Part shown: positions 8,911 to 17,927 of the stretch, one piece after another | Position numbering within the stretch: the stretch's first letter is position 1 | Layout: the number at the start of each line of letters is the position of its first letter | Assembly: GCF_004364975.1 (NCBI RefSeq) | Contig: NZ_SOBW01000008.1 | Coordinates: forward strand, 434,001 to 498,000 | Reading direction: 5' to 3' | Source: Gelidibacter sediminis | Lineage (GTDB): Bacteria; Bacteroidota; Bacteroidia; Flavobacteriales; Flavobacteriaceae | DNA length: 64,000 bases | The notes under the pieces: model-generated | The model's database searches: none | What the model saw: the letters and a program-made list of their open reading frames with translations, nothing else | Told to the model about the DNA's origin: nothing | Translations under genes and position numbers: made by a program

Positions 8911-10049
8911 GTTTCTTCAAAAACAAACGCAAATATATAGACCTTAAATTAGTTTTGGTTTTGGCTGGCTTTTATGCACTGTTTGATGTGGTGCTCATAG
9001 CCAAGGTACTATATATGCAGTATTTTGGCACTGAGAAAACATTATTCTCATGGAGGGAGTTTCTGATTTATAACTTGCTTATTGATTACATTATTGTGGT
9101 GAGTTTTATGATTTTAATTGCCATAAGTACCAAACGATTTCTTAATAAAAAATACTCTTGGACTAGAATCATTTCCACGCACATTGTCTATTCGTTGTTG
9201 ATAGGATTGGTAATTCGGATGATTATTGATTTTCATGCCTTATTGACCGGGCTTGTAACTTTTGAAAAATATGACATCCAAAAAAGTATCTATCGGTTTA
9301 TGTATGTTATCGATTTAAACTTTCTGATTTACTTCGCTATGGTGTCAATTATTTACACTTATTATTATCTAAAGCAAGTGAAAGAGGCGGAGAATAAACA
9401 TCGTGAATTGGAATTGCAATTGGTGAATACCAGATTAAAAATGTTGTCGTCACAGTTGCATCCCCACTTCTTATTTAATACCTTAAACTCCATTGCAGTA
9501 TTAACAGATATTGATGCCGAAAAAGCAAAGGACACTATTGCCGATTTGAGTAGCTTTTTAAGAGAAATACTTTATGATAACGATAGAAATACTATTAGTC
9601 TTGAAAAGGAACTCCGAGTATTAGAGTATTATCTCAACATTCTCTATGTGCGGTTTTCAGATCATTTACGGGTTACCAAAGAGGTTGATGATGGCTTACT
9701 GTCTTCCAAAGTTCCCGCATTATTGCTTCAACCTATTATTGAAAACTCCATAAAACATGGCTATTCTTATGATCATACAAATTTAGAGGTGCTGATCAGA
9801 ATTTATCAAAAGGATAATAGACTGGTCATTGTGGTAGAAAATAATGGGGCCCTATTACAAGTGAGTCATCAATCTTTATTGAAGCAAGGTATGGGCTTAT
9901 CAAATATTAATGACCGCTTGAATAACTTGTACGGGGAAGATTACTTTTTTGAGGTTAGAAATAAGCAGGATGGCAATGGTGTGGAAACAGTGGTAGAAAT
10001 TCCTCTTACGCTCAATTTACATAAGGAAGTGGTAGTCCAATTAAAATAA
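8907..10049 (+). CDS. LytS/YehU-type sensor histidine kinase
   Basis: A 380-residue membrane kinase. Four hydrophobic segments fill residues 13-155, then a coiled linker (155-178) leads to a His_kinase domain with SSQLHPHFLFNTLNSI (phospho-acceptor H187), N box LLQPIIENSIKHGY and a G box GMGLSNINDRL in a GHKL ATPase fold. There is no separate large periplasmic sensor domain, so the signal is presumably sensed by the membrane part. It follows the LytTR regulator with a four-base overlap (8907-8910), a standard LytTR/LytS pair. No terminator was seen after it. Confidence 0.93.
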   Translation: MSFFKNKRKYIDLKLVLVLAGFYALFDVVLIAKVLYMQYFGTEKTLFSWREFLIYNLLIDYIIVVSFMILIAISTKRFLNKKYSWTRIISTHIVYSLLIGLVIRMIIDFHALLTGLVTFEKYDIQKSIYRFMYVIDLNFLIYFAMVSIIYTYYYLKQVKEAENKHRELELQLVNTRLKMLSSQLHPHFLFNTLNSIAVLTDIDAEKAKDTIADLSSFLREILYDNDRNTISLEKELRVLEYYLNILYVRFSDHLRVTKEVDDGLLSSKVPALLLQPIIENSIKHGYSYDHTNLEVLIRIYQKDNRLVIVVENNGALLQVSHQSLLKQGMGLSNINDRLNNLYGEDYFFEVRNKQDGNGVETVVEIPLTLNLHKEVVVQLK

Positions 10050-10302
10050 TATTATAGTTTCAGGGGATTGTTTTATTTTATGTTCCTAAGCTATAAAATG
10101 GAAATGAAATAACTGCACCTTAAAATATGATATGGTGTAGATTTCGAATCTAAATCAGGTTAAATTTGTATGTACGCAAATGTGTAGTGTGTTTTAATCA
10201 GTCTCCTTGATCACCCAACTTTAAGCTTAATTTATGATTTTTGTCATCGGGCAATCGTTTTTAAACTCGTAATTTAGTCACATAACCAAAACAATACTAA
10301 TT

Positions 10303-10602
10303 ATGACAATAAACATTCAATTCGTCAATCTAGATTATAGCGATTCATTGGCAGCACATACCACTGAACGATTAAAGAAAATGGCAGAGAAATACGATTG
10401 GCTGATCAGTGCTGATGTGTTTTTTAAGGAAGAAGGCAATGAACCTGAAAAAGGTAAAATATGTAATATCAAATTAAGTGCGCCAGGGCCACAAATTTTT
10501 GCAACCTCTGACGAGAAAAACTATGAAATGGCAGTAAAAGAAACTATTAGCGACTTGGAAATTCAACTTAAAAAAAGAAAACAAACCTATAAAACGTATT
10601 AG
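10303..10602 (+). CDS. Ribosome hibernation-promoting factor (HPF/RaiA family, short form)
   Basis: A 99-residue protein of the S30AE family that binds the 30S decoding centre and silences ribosomes in starvation. Visible features: an N-terminal strand INIQFVNLDYSDSL, helix HTTERLKKMAEKY, strand ADVFFKEEGNEPEKGKICNIKLSAPGPQIFATSDEKNYEMAV, and a last amphipathic helix SDLEIQLKKRKQTYK. It is the short form and lacks the C-terminal dimerisation domain of long HPF. It is preceded by 253 bp without a gene and is convergent with rlmH. Confidence 0.92.
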   Translation: MTINIQFVNLDYSDSLAAHTTERLKKMAEKYDWLISADVFFKEEGNEPEKGKICNIKLSAPGPQIFATSDEKNYEMAVKETISDLEIQLKKRKQTYKTY

Positions 10603-10647
10603 GTATGAAGTGTGAGGTGTATCGGGAATTTTAAACCTTTTACTCAA

Positions 10648-11121
10648 CTATCTATGATGGTAAGGCTCATTCCTTAATATAGTAAATGCTCGATACAATT
10701 GTTCTATAATGAACAATCGAATCATCTGATGGGAAAATGTCATTTTTGATAATGATATTTTCCCATTTGCTTTATTATAAACGTCTTGCGAAAATCCGTA
10801 AGGGCCGCCAATTACGAAAACTACTTGTTTCACCCCGGAATTCATGTGTTTTTGGAGGTACTCTGAAAACCCTACGGAATCATGTTGTTTGCCATTTTCA
10901 TCTAACAAAATGAGAATATCGGTAGGGTTGAGTTTTGCTAAAATTAATTCGCCCTCTCTTTGCTTTTGCTGCTCTTCGCTTAGATTTTTGACTTTTTTTA
11001 GGTCAGGAATGATCTCAAACTCGAATTTAATGTAAAACCCCAATCGCTTTTGATAGTCGGTAATAAGCGATTGCAGTTGTTTGTCGTCTGTTTTGCCAAT
11101 GGCGAGAAGTTTTATATGCAT
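10648..11121 (-). CDS. rlmH: 23S rRNA (pseudouridine1915-N3)-methyltransferase RlmH
   Basis: A 157-residue SPOUT methyltransferase that methylates pseudouridine 1915 in helix 69 of 23S rRNA on the 70S ribosome. The family core is intact: MHIKLLAIGKT at the N-terminus, ILLDENGKQHDS, VFVIGGPYGFSQDV (SAM-binding knot) and the tail SKMTFSHQMIRLFIIEQLYRAFTI followed by NEPYHHR, which is nearly invariant in RlmH. Length is normal. It is divergent from nadC; the 99-bp gap between them contains the 16-bp palindrome at 11195-11210. Confidence 0.95.
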   Translation of the reverse strand: MHIKLLAIGKTDDKQLQSLITDYQKRLGFYIKFEFEIIPDLKKVKNLSEEQQKQREGELILAKLNPTDILILLDENGKQHDSVGFSEYLQKHMNSGVKQVVFVIGGPYGFSQDVYNKANGKISLSKMTFSHQMIRLFIIEQLYRAFTILRNEPYHHR

Positions 11122-11143
11122 GGGGTAAAATTACAAATTTGTT

Positions 11144-11171
11144 GGGATATGGAATTTGGGATTTGGAATTT
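11144..11171. repeat. 14-bp tandem repeat upstream of nadC
   Basis: Two adjacent copies, GGGATATGGAATTT and GGGATTTGGAATTT (13/14 identical), lie between the rlmH start and the palindrome before nadC. They may be slippage products or part of a control region. Confidence 0.6.
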
Positions 11172-11194
11172 GAGTATTTCAATTTTCAATTAGT

Positions 11195-11210
11195 ATTTTT
11201 ACGTAAAAAT
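11195..11210. promoter_or_regulatory. Perfect 16-bp palindrome before nadC (candidate operator)
   Basis: ATTTTTACGTAAAAAT is its own reverse complement and ends 10 bp before the nadC start codon. A palindrome of this size so close to a NAD-synthesis gene could be a repressor site, but no regulator gene is adjacent and AT-rich palindromes also occur by chance. Confidence 0.45.
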
Positions 11211-11220
11211 TACCTTAAGA

Positions 11221-12078
11221 ATGATATCACAAGAGCAATTCAATTCAGAAATAGACATAATCATTGCCAATGCCATCAGAGAAGATGTAGGTGATGGCGA
11301 CCATAGTTCTTTAGCATGCATCCCTGCATCAGCTCAAGGCAAGGCAAAACTATTGGTGAAAGATGAAGGTGTTATTGCAGGAATTGCGTTTGCGAAACAG
11401 GTGTTACAATATGTAGATAAAGATTTGAAGGTGGAAACACTGCTAGAGGATGGTGCAAAAGTGACCTATGGGGATATTGCATTTTATGTTGAAGGCGCAT
11501 CTCAATCTATTTTAAAGGCAGAACGTTTAGTGCTCAATGCAATGCAGCGTATGAGTGCCATTGCTACCAAAACGAAGACTTTTGTGGACTTATTGGAGGG
11601 TACAGGAACTAAAATATTAGATACTAGAAAAACCACCCCGGGGATTCGTGCACTTGAAAAATGGGCGGTCAAAATAGGTGGGGGTGAGAACCATAGATTT
11701 GCTTTATATGACATGGTGATGCTGAAGGATAATCATATCGATTTTGCTGGCGGAATTACAAAGGCAATTACCAAAACGAAAGCCTATTTAAAGGAAAACA
11801 ACTTAGATCTTAAAATCATTGTAGAGGCTAGAAATCTGGATGAAATAAAAGAAATTCTTAAAACGGATGGAGTTTATAGAATTTTAATTGATAATTTTAA
11901 CTATGCTGATACCAAAACCGCAGTCGCATTAATAGGCGACCAGTGTTTGACGGAATCTTCAGGCGGCATCAATGAGGACACTGCAAGGGAATATGCCTTG
12001 TGTGGTGTGGATTTTATTTCTTCTGGAGCGCTTACCCATTCAGTTTATAATATGGACTTAAGCTTAAAGGCTGTTTAA
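11221..12078 (+). CDS. nadC: Nicotinate-nucleotide pyrophosphorylase (carboxylating)
   Basis: A 285-residue quinolinate phosphoribosyltransferase that makes nicotinate mononucleotide from quinolinate and PRPP in de novo NAD synthesis. Clear family motifs: REDVGDGDHSS near the N-terminus, AERLVLNAMQRMSAIAT, ILDTRKTTPGIRALEKWAV, GGGENHRFALYDMVMLKDNHID, VEARNLDE and ESSGGINEDTAREYA and GVDFISSGALTHSV at the C-terminus. Length matches the family. Its TAA is followed immediately by the start of the yihY-like gene, and priA follows 7 bp later, so nadC leads a three-gene operon. No other NAD gene is in the window. Confidence 0.96.
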   Translation: MISQEQFNSEIDIIIANAIREDVGDGDHSSLACIPASAQGKAKLLVKDEGVIAGIAFAKQVLQYVDKDLKVETLLEDGAKVTYGDIAFYVEGASQSILKAERLVLNAMQRMSAIATKTKTFVDLLEGTGTKILDTRKTTPGIRALEKWAVKIGGGENHRFALYDMVMLKDNHIDFAGGITKAITKTKAYLKENNLDLKIIVEARNLDEIKEILKTDGVYRILIDNFNYADTKTAVALIGDQCLTESSGGINEDTAREYALCGVDFISSGALTHSVYNMDLSLKAV

Positions 12079-13074
12079 ATGTCTGATACACCAGATGCAA
12101 ATATTGAGGACGAAATCGAGGATAAACTCGAGCGGATTCCCGTTTTAAAACAACTCATTAGACTTCTTAAGAAAATTGAGCTGCCTGCTTTAGAAGGGCT
12201 GACACTCTATTATTTTTTAAGACTGTATGGTAAAGGCATTATAAAAGGTGCTGTAACAAGTAGGGCCAGTGCTATTGCATTCAGTTTCTTTACAGCTATA
12301 TTTCCGTTTTTATTGTTTATTATAATCCTTATCCCATATATTCCAGTAGCGGGGTTTGAATATGAATTTAAAGGATTCCTCAACTCTGTGTTGCCACCTC
12401 AAACTTCCGATTTCTTTTTTGAAAATATCTTTCAAAATATTTACAAGGGAGAAAATGGCGGATTAATGTCTACTGTGTTTTTATTGTCCATTTTTTTAAT
12501 GGCCAACGGTATTAGTGCGCTGTTTTCTGGATTTGAAAGTTCCTACCACCAACAACTGACCCGTAGCGTTGTGAAACAATATTTGTACTCATTGTTTGTG
12601 GCACTGATTTTAGTTTTTCTACTGATTATTACTATCGCGGTAATTGGATACTTCCAGATTTATGTTATTCAGAGATTGTTGTATTATATGGATAAACAAG
12701 GCTATGAGACCTATGAGGAAGGCTTGTTTATGGCGGCCATTGCAAAATATATATTTTTTGTTTTTATGGTCTATGTTGCCACAGCTACAATATATTATTT
12801 CGGAACCAAGGAAGGTAAGCATTCTAAGTTCTTTTCAGCAGGGGCCTTGCTGACCACTATATTAATCATTGTCTTTTCATATTTGTTTGGAATTTATGTA
12901 ACTTATTTTTCCACCTATAATGAACTGTATGGCTCCATTGGTGCCTTGTTAATTCTATTGTTTTATTTATGGCTTAATTCCAATATTCTGTTGTTGGGCT
13001 TTGAGCTTAATGCTACTATCAGACGTTTAAAGAAGTACAACGATTCTAAAAAACAGGATCAAATTCTATCTTAA
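12079..13074 (+). CDS. YihY/BrkB-family inner-membrane protein
   Basis: A 331-residue protein of the YihY/virulence factor BrkB family (often mislabelled ribonuclease BN). An acidic N-terminal tail of about 50 residues precedes six hydrophobic segments. The family core is visible: SRASAIAFSFFTAIFPFLLF near residue 75, LFSGFESSYHQ (about 155) and YGSIGALLILLFYLWLNSNILLLGFELNATI near the C-terminus. The molecular function is not established; transport has been suggested for the family. It begins on the base after the nadC stop and ends 7 bp before priA. Confidence 0.9.
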   Translation: MSDTPDANIEDEIEDKLERIPVLKQLIRLLKKIELPALEGLTLYYFLRLYGKGIIKGAVTSRASAIAFSFFTAIFPFLLFIIILIPYIPVAGFEYEFKGFLNSVLPPQTSDFFFENIFQNIYKGENGGLMSTVFLLSIFLMANGISALFSGFESSYHQQLTRSVVKQYLYSLFVALILVFLLIITIAVIGYFQIYVIQRLLYYMDKQGYETYEEGLFMAAIAKYIFFVFMVYVATATIYYFGTKEGKHSKFFSAGALLTTILIIVFSYLFGIYVTYFSTYNELYGSIGALLILLFYLWLNSNILLLGFELNATIRRLKKYNDSKKQDQILS

Positions 13075-13081
13075 TTATAAC

Positions 13082-15535
13082 ATGTTACACTATATTGATG
13101 TTATTCTTCCCATTCCTTTGGAAAAGCTGTTTACCTACAGCATTACTACTGCGGAATCTGAGTTTTTGAAACCGGGCATGCGTGTGGCGGTGCCATTTGG
13201 TAAAAGCAAGATTTATACAGGCCTAGTATTTAATATACATCAACAAAAACCAGTGGCTTATGATGCGAAGGAAATTCATCAAATACTAGATGAGGCACCA
13301 ATTACAACGGCCAATCAATTAAAGCATTGGCAATGGATTGCCCAGTATTATATGTGTACACTTGGGGATGTGCTTAGAGCTGCATTGCCTAATTCTTTTT
13401 TGCTTGAGAGTGAGACCATTATCACAAAAAATTTAGATAAAACGATTAATGATGAAGACCTAAAAGATGAGGAGTTTTTGGTTTATGAGGCTTTGCACCA
13501 TCAGTCGTCATTAAAAATTCAGGATTTGATCAGTATCTTGGATAAGAAAAATGTGTTCCCTGTCATCAATGCGTTGTTAGATAAAGATGCCATAGTGCTG
13601 CAGGAGGAAGTTTATGAGAAATACAAACCAAAATTAGTACGGTATGTAAAGCTGAATCCGCGCTATTCAGATCCGGCTAAATTGCAAAGTTTGTTGGAGG
13701 AATTAAGTCGAGCGCCAAAACAACGGGACGTAATCATGACCTTGTTTTCAATCTCTGCCCAAACAAAAAAGCCTGTAAAGGTGTCAGACTTGTCAGAAGC
13801 CAGTGAGGCGTCTTCAACCATCATAAAAACGCTCATCGACAAGGAGGTTTTTGAGGAATATTATATACAAGAGGACCGAGTAGGGTATTCAGGAGATGCC
13901 AATGAAGATTCCAAAACACTCAATAACCATCAGGAGAAAGCACTGACAGAAATAAAACACACCTTTGAACAGCATAATATTACTTTGCTTCACGGCGTGA
14001 CTTCTTCAGGGAAAACTGAAGTATATGTCAAACTTATAGAAGACGTGATAGCAACTGGTAAACAAGTGTTATACTTACTTCCGGAAATTGCACTGACCAC
14101 ACAGTTGGTTACACGTCTTGAGAATTATTTTGGAGGGAAAGTTTCTGTATACCATTCTAAATATTCGGCACACGAGCGTTTTGAATTGTGGCATAATGTC
14201 TTAGAAAATCAACCCAAAGCACAGATCATCTTAGGCGCACGCTCATCTATTTTTCTGCCTTATCACGATTTGGGGCTGGTAATTGTTGATGAAGAACATG
14301 AAACCTCTTTTAAGCAGTTTGATCCTGCACCAAGGTATCATGCGCGTGATGCAGCTATTGTTTTAGCGTCGCTATTTGATAGTAAAACCTTGCTGGGGTC
14401 AGCAACCCCGAGCTTGGAAAGTTACTATAATGTGCAACAAGGCAAATATGGGTTGGTTGAAATTACACAGCGTTTTAATGATGTGTTGATGCCGGATATC
14501 GAATTGGTTGATATTCAAGACAAGCACAAGCGCAAGCGGATGAATGGCCATTTTAGCGATCGGTTGATTGAAGAAATGACCGAGGCGTTAAAGGAAGGTC
14601 ATCAAATTATCCTATTTCAAAATCGGCGTGGTTTTTCGCCTATAGTAGAATGTACTACTTGCGGACATGCACCACAATGTTCCAATTGTGATGTGAGCTT
14701 AACCTACCATCAATATAAAAATGAATTGCGATGCCATTACTGCGGATATTATACCGCCATGCAAAAGACCTGTATGGCTTGTGGCAGCGTAGAACTAGAT
14801 AATAAAGGCTTCGGAACAGAACAAGTACAGGAAGAAGCCCAGGTTATTTTTCCAGAACATAAAGTGGCTCGGATGGATTTGGATACCACCCGGGGTAAAT
14901 TTGGTTATGAAAAGATTATTCGGGCGTTTGAGGAGAAGGAGATTGATATTTTAGTGGGCACCCAGATGCTGACCAAGGGTCTCGATTTTAGAAATGTGAA
15001 GTTAGTGGGCATCATGAATGCTGATAATATGCTCAATTTTCCAGATTTTAGGGCGCATGAGCGTAGCTTCCAGTTAATGCTGCAGGTATCTGGTAGGGCA
15101 GGGCGTACGGATGAACGCGGGAAGGTACTCATTCAAACCTACAATCCACACCATCGCATTTTGCAACAAGTGTCAACAAATAATTACGCTGAAATGTATG
15201 TTGAGCAAATTGATGAGCGCCACAATTTTAATTATCCACCCATCTACAGGTTGATTAAAATCACCCTAAAACATAGAGATTTTAATAAAGTCAATATTGG
15301 TGCGGAGTGGTATGCTACGGCATTACGTCAGGTATTTAAAAATTATATCTTAGGACCGGAATTTCCGCCAGTTTCTAGAATCAGAAATCAGTTCCATAAA
15401 AATATCCTTATTAAGATTCCGCCACAACAGTCATTAGGGAAAACGAAAAAGGCCATTGCAAAAGTTAACAATAGTTTTTTGAGTATTAAGGATTTTAGAT
15501 CCGTTAGGGTAATTCTAAATATTGATAATTATTAG
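13082..15535 (+). CDS. priA: Primosomal replication restart helicase PriA
   Basis: An 817-residue superfamily 2 DNA helicase that reloads the replisome at stalled forks. An N-terminal 3'-end-binding domain (1-105; YIDVILPIPLEKLFTYSI) and winged-helix region precede Walker A GVTSSGKTEVY (about 305), the DEEH box (about 403) and LLGSATPSLESY. Four Cys pairs between about 524 and 570 (CTTCGHAPQCSNC, CHYCGYYTAMQKTCMACG) make the two-zinc module, and GTQMLTKGLDF and SGRAGR finish the helicase lobes. All key residues look intact. Last gene of the nadC operon. Confidence 0.96.
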   Translation: MLHYIDVILPIPLEKLFTYSITTAESEFLKPGMRVAVPFGKSKIYTGLVFNIHQQKPVAYDAKEIHQILDEAPITTANQLKHWQWIAQYYMCTLGDVLRAALPNSFLLESETIITKNLDKTINDEDLKDEEFLVYEALHHQSSLKIQDLISILDKKNVFPVINALLDKDAIVLQEEVYEKYKPKLVRYVKLNPRYSDPAKLQSLLEELSRAPKQRDVIMTLFSISAQTKKPVKVSDLSEASEASSTIIKTLIDKEVFEEYYIQEDRVGYSGDANEDSKTLNNHQEKALTEIKHTFEQHNITLLHGVTSSGKTEVYVKLIEDVIATGKQVLYLLPEIALTTQLVTRLENYFGGKVSVYHSKYSAHERFELWHNVLENQPKAQIILGARSSIFLPYHDLGLVIVDEEHETSFKQFDPAPRYHARDAAIVLASLFDSKTLLGSATPSLESYYNVQQGKYGLVEITQRFNDVLMPDIELVDIQDKHKRKRMNGHFSDRLIEEMTEALKEGHQIILFQNRRGFSPIVECTTCGHAPQCSNCDVSLTYHQYKNELRCHYCGYYTAMQKTCMACGSVELDNKGFGTEQVQEEAQVIFPEHKVARMDLDTTRGKFGYEKIIRAFEEKEIDILVGTQMLTKGLDFRNVKLVGIMNADNMLNFPDFRAHERSFQLMLQVSGRAGRTDERGKVLIQTYNPHHRILQQVSTNNYAEMYVEQIDERHNFNYPPIYRLIKITLKHRDFNKVNIGAEWYATALRQVFKNYILGPEFPPVSRIRNQFHKNILIKIPPQQSLGKTKKAIAKVNNSFLSIKDFRSVRVILNIDNY

Positions 15536-15845
15536 TGAGATAGAAATTTGGTACAAATTTCGTAATCGAACTTATCTTAGATTTTAACGGAATTTCATCT
15601 GCTACGTGCTTTTAGTTTAGAATTTTGAAAACATTTCTAAAATAAAAAATCCCGCTGTATTGCGGGATTAAGAGTTTACTCGTCAGGGTTTGGATATAGA
15701 AAACTAGGGCAAATTTTCACAATCGCAATAACCCAAGCGTCAAGCGCTGATAGTTTTGTATTACAGAATTTAAAAGTTAAAACTCTAATCTATAAGTTGT
15801 AATAATTAAATTTATAGAACCTTAACAACTGCTATTGCCAATACA
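15536..15845. other. Intergenic region between convergent priA and LytTR genes
   Basis: 310 bp with no recognisable gene. It holds the hairpin terminator at 15641-15669; the rest is AT-rich DNA with nothing I could assign. Confidence 0.6.
15641..15669 (-). terminator. Hairpin terminator serving the orphan LytTR gene
   Basis: Perfect 8-bp stem AATCCCGC / GCGGGATT (15648-15655 with 15662-15669, six-base loop). On the minus strand it is followed by a T-rich run (complement of 15641-15649), so it ends the minus-strand LytTR transcript. The plus-strand side lacks a good T run but may still help stop the priA transcript. Confidence 0.75.
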
Positions 15846-16541
15846 TTAAATGTTATTCAACGCGTCTACAAGTTCTGATTTTTTATTTCTACTTAACGGG
15901 ATTTCATAAGCACCCACTTCAACATTTTTACTGTTAAAACGGTCAACTTTATCAAGATTGACAATGTACGACTTGTGAATTCTTAAAAATTTTCCTTCTG
16001 GAAGTTCTTGTTCAAAAGCTTTCATGGTAGAAAGCACCACTAAGCTGTTCTCTTCAGTCACTAATTTCACGTAATCACCAAGAGCTTCAATCCATTTGAT
16101 GTCCTTAATGTATACTTTACGTTTTTTAAGATTACTTTTTACAAAAATATGCTCTCCATCAGTTTCATTGAAATCGAGTTTCAATTTGTGTTGTTCTACG
16201 GCTTTTTCTACAGCAGTATTAAAACGCTCTCTGGTGATTGGCTTTTGTAAATAATCGGTGGCATCATAGTTAAACGCTTTAAACGCGTATTCCGTTTTGC
16301 CAGTGACAAATATGATTTGGGGTTTGTTGTTGAGAACATCAAGCAGCTCAAAGCCGTTGAGAACAGGCATTTCAATGTCCAAAAATATAAGGTCGACTTT
16401 ATGGGTATTTAAGCCGTTTTTGGTTTCTAATGCGCTGCTATATTCTGCAATAAGGTTAAGCGATGAATGATTTTCAATTAACTTTACAATCGATAACCGT
16501 TGTATCGCAGAGTCATCAACTACTACACAGTTTAAAGTCAT
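15846..16541 (-). CDS. Orphan LytTR-family response regulator
   Basis: A 231-residue regulator with receiver (1-115) and LytTR DNA-binding domain (about 135-231). Acidic pocket D9-D10, phospho-acceptor D55 (LIFLDIEMPVLNG), Thr in FVTGKTEYA and Lys in LQKPITRERF are present; FLRIHKSYIVNLDKVDRF marks the LytTR core. There is no kinase gene next to it, unlike the pair at 8143-10049, so it must be phosphorylated by a kinase encoded elsewhere or work without one. It is divergent from the ribosomal cluster at 16739, with 197 bp between. A short stem terminator lies downstream at 15641-15669. Confidence 0.92.
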   Translation of the reverse strand: MTLNCVVVDDSAIQRLSIVKLIENHSSLNLIAEYSSALETKNGLNTHKVDLIFLDIEMPVLNGFELLDVLNNKPQIIFVTGKTEYAFKAFNYDATDYLQKPITRERFNTAVEKAVEQHKLKLDFNETDGEHIFVKSNLKKRKVYIKDIKWIEALGDYVKLVTEENSLVVLSTMKAFEQELPEGKFLRIHKSYIVNLDKVDRFNSKNVEVGAYEIPLSRNKKSELVDALNNI

Positions 16542-16677
16542 AACATTTCATTTGTTTAGGTTAAGATATCGACAATAGTACAAAAAATTCGGATAAAAAC
16601 CAAAAAACATCGGTAAAGCGTTAAGTTTAACATTTTCTTTCTGGTGGAAATCTGAAGTAAAATTACTTTAAATTTAG

Positions 16678-16708
16678 TTGTCAATACAAGAAATATTGAT
16701 TATTTTTG
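16678..16708 (+). promoter_or_regulatory. Promoter of the rpsF-rpsR-rplI operon
   Basis: TTG at 16678-16680 and TATTTTTG at 16701-16708, 20 bp apart, match the -33 TTG and -7 TAnnTTTG elements of Bacteroidota housekeeping promoters. Start of translation is at 16739, giving a leader of about 25 nt. Confidence 0.75.
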
Positions 16709-16738
16709 CACTCATTTTTAATTAATAAATAGAATTAT

Positions 16739-17077
16739 ATGAATCATTATGAAACTGTTTTCATCTTAAATCCCGTTTTATCTGAGACCCAGATAAAGGA
16801 AACAGTAGAGAAATACGAAGATTTTCTTGTTTCTAGAGGAGCGAAGATGGTAGCCAAAGAAGATTGGGGCTTAAAAAAATTAGCTTATCCAATCCAGAAC
16901 AAAAAAAGTGGATTCTACCACTTATTTGAGTACACTGTAGATGGTGAAGTTATCAATCCGTTAGAAGTAGAGTTTAGACGTGATGAGCGTTTTATGCGTT
17001 ATTTAACTGTAAAGTTAGACAAACATGCTATTTCTTGGGCAGAAAGAAGAAGAACTAAACTTAAACAAAAAGCATAA
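16739..17077 (+). CDS. rpsF: 30S ribosomal protein bS6
   Basis: A 112-residue bS6 that packs on the 30S platform with bS18, whose gene follows after two bases. Typical sequence: [49 protein letters not shown] and a C-terminal [14 protein letters not shown]. The basic tail [11 protein letters not shown] is longer than a minimal bS6 and usual for the phylum. It heads rpsF-rpsR-rplI; the single-strand binding or priB gene found between rpsF and rpsR in many other bacteria is absent. Confidence 0.97.
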   Translation: MNHYETVFILNPVLSETQIKETVEKYEDFLVSRGAKMVAKEDWGLKKLAYPIQNKKSGFYHLFEYTVDGEVINPLEVEFRRDERFMRYLTVKLDKHAISWAERRRTKLKQKA

Positions 17078-17079
17078 TT

Positions 17080-17376
17080 ATGTCATCAATAGAACAACAA
17101 GCTAAAGGAAAAAAAGATGGTGAGATCAGATATTTGACACCATTGAATATTGACACAAGCAAAACTAAGAAATACTGTCGTTTTAAGAAGTCAGGCATTA
17201 AATATGTTGATTATAAAGATGCAGATTGGTTATTAGGTTTTGTAAACGAGCAAGGTAAATTGTTACCAAGACGTTTAACAGGTACATCTTTAAAATACCA
17301 AAGAAAAGTTTCTGTTGCAGTAAAGAGAGCGCGTCACTTAGCGTTGATGCCTTATGTAGCAGATTTATTAAAATAA
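17080..17376 (+). CDS. rpsR: 30S ribosomal protein bS18
   Basis: A 98-residue bS18, partner of bS6 on the 30S platform. Family core: [47 protein letters not shown] and the basic helix [20 protein letters not shown]. It keeps a single Cys (C39 area) and has the N-terminal extension common in Bacteroidota. Starts two bases after rpsF and ends 13 bases before rplI. Confidence 0.97.
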   Translation: MSSIEQQAKGKKDGEIRYLTPLNIDTSKTKKYCRFKKSGIKYVDYKDADWLLGFVNEQGKLLPRRLTGTSLKYQRKVSVAVKRARHLALMPYVADLLK

Positions 17377-17389
17377 TTAAAACATAACT

Positions 17390-17851
17390 ATGGAACTTAT
17401 ATTAAAACAAGACGTTGAAAATTTAGGATTTAAAGACGATATTGTAACGGTTAAGAACGGTTATGGTAGAAATTTTTTAATTCCTCAAGGACAAGCTATT
17501 ATGGCAACTGTTTCAGCTAAAAAAGTATTGGCTGAAAACTTAAAGCAACGCGCGTTCAAAGACAAACAAATTATTGCAGAAGCTCAAAAAGAAGCTGACG
17601 CGATTAAAGCATTAGATATCAAACTAACTTCTAAAGCAGCTGCTGGAGCAACTGCTGGAGACAAGATTTTTGGTTCTATAACCAATATCGATTTGGCAAA
17701 TGCATTGAACAACGAAGGCATTTCAATTGATAAAAAGTATATCGCTATTACAGGTGGTAACATCAAACGTTTAGGTCAGTATGATGCTGTTATCAGACTT
17801 CATAGAGATGTAACGGTAGATATGACTTTTGAAGTTATTGCAGAAGCATAA
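17390..17851 (+). CDS. rplI: 50S ribosomal protein bL9
   Basis: A 153-residue bL9. The N-terminal domain MELILKQDVENLGFKDDIV with VKNGYGRNFLIPQGQA binds 23S rRNA near the L1 stalk; a long helix (about 45-80) links it to the C-terminal domain with GKIFGSITN-like KIFGSITNIDLANAL and a final strand VTVDMTFEVIAEA. Full length. A strong intrinsic terminator follows at 17873-17906, closing the operon. Confidence 0.97.
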   Translation: MELILKQDVENLGFKDDIVTVKNGYGRNFLIPQGQAIMATVSAKKVLAENLKQRAFKDKQIIAEAQKEADAIKALDIKLTSKAAAGATAGDKIFGSITNIDLANALNNEGISIDKKYIAITGGNIKRLGQYDAVIRLHRDVTVDMTFEVIAEA

Positions 17852-17872
17852 TTTTTAAAGCTCATTTTTAAG

Positions 17873-17906
17873 AAGCCTCAATCCTTTACTGGAATGAGGC
17901 TTTTTT
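17873..17906 (+). terminator. Terminator of the rpsF-rpsR-rplI operon
   Basis: Stem AAGCCTCA (17873-17880) with TGAGGCTT (17895-17902), extended by ATCC/GGAA-side partial pairing, then TTTTTT. Confidence 0.9.
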
Positions 17907-17927
17907 CATAATTAAAACTTAATTGCA

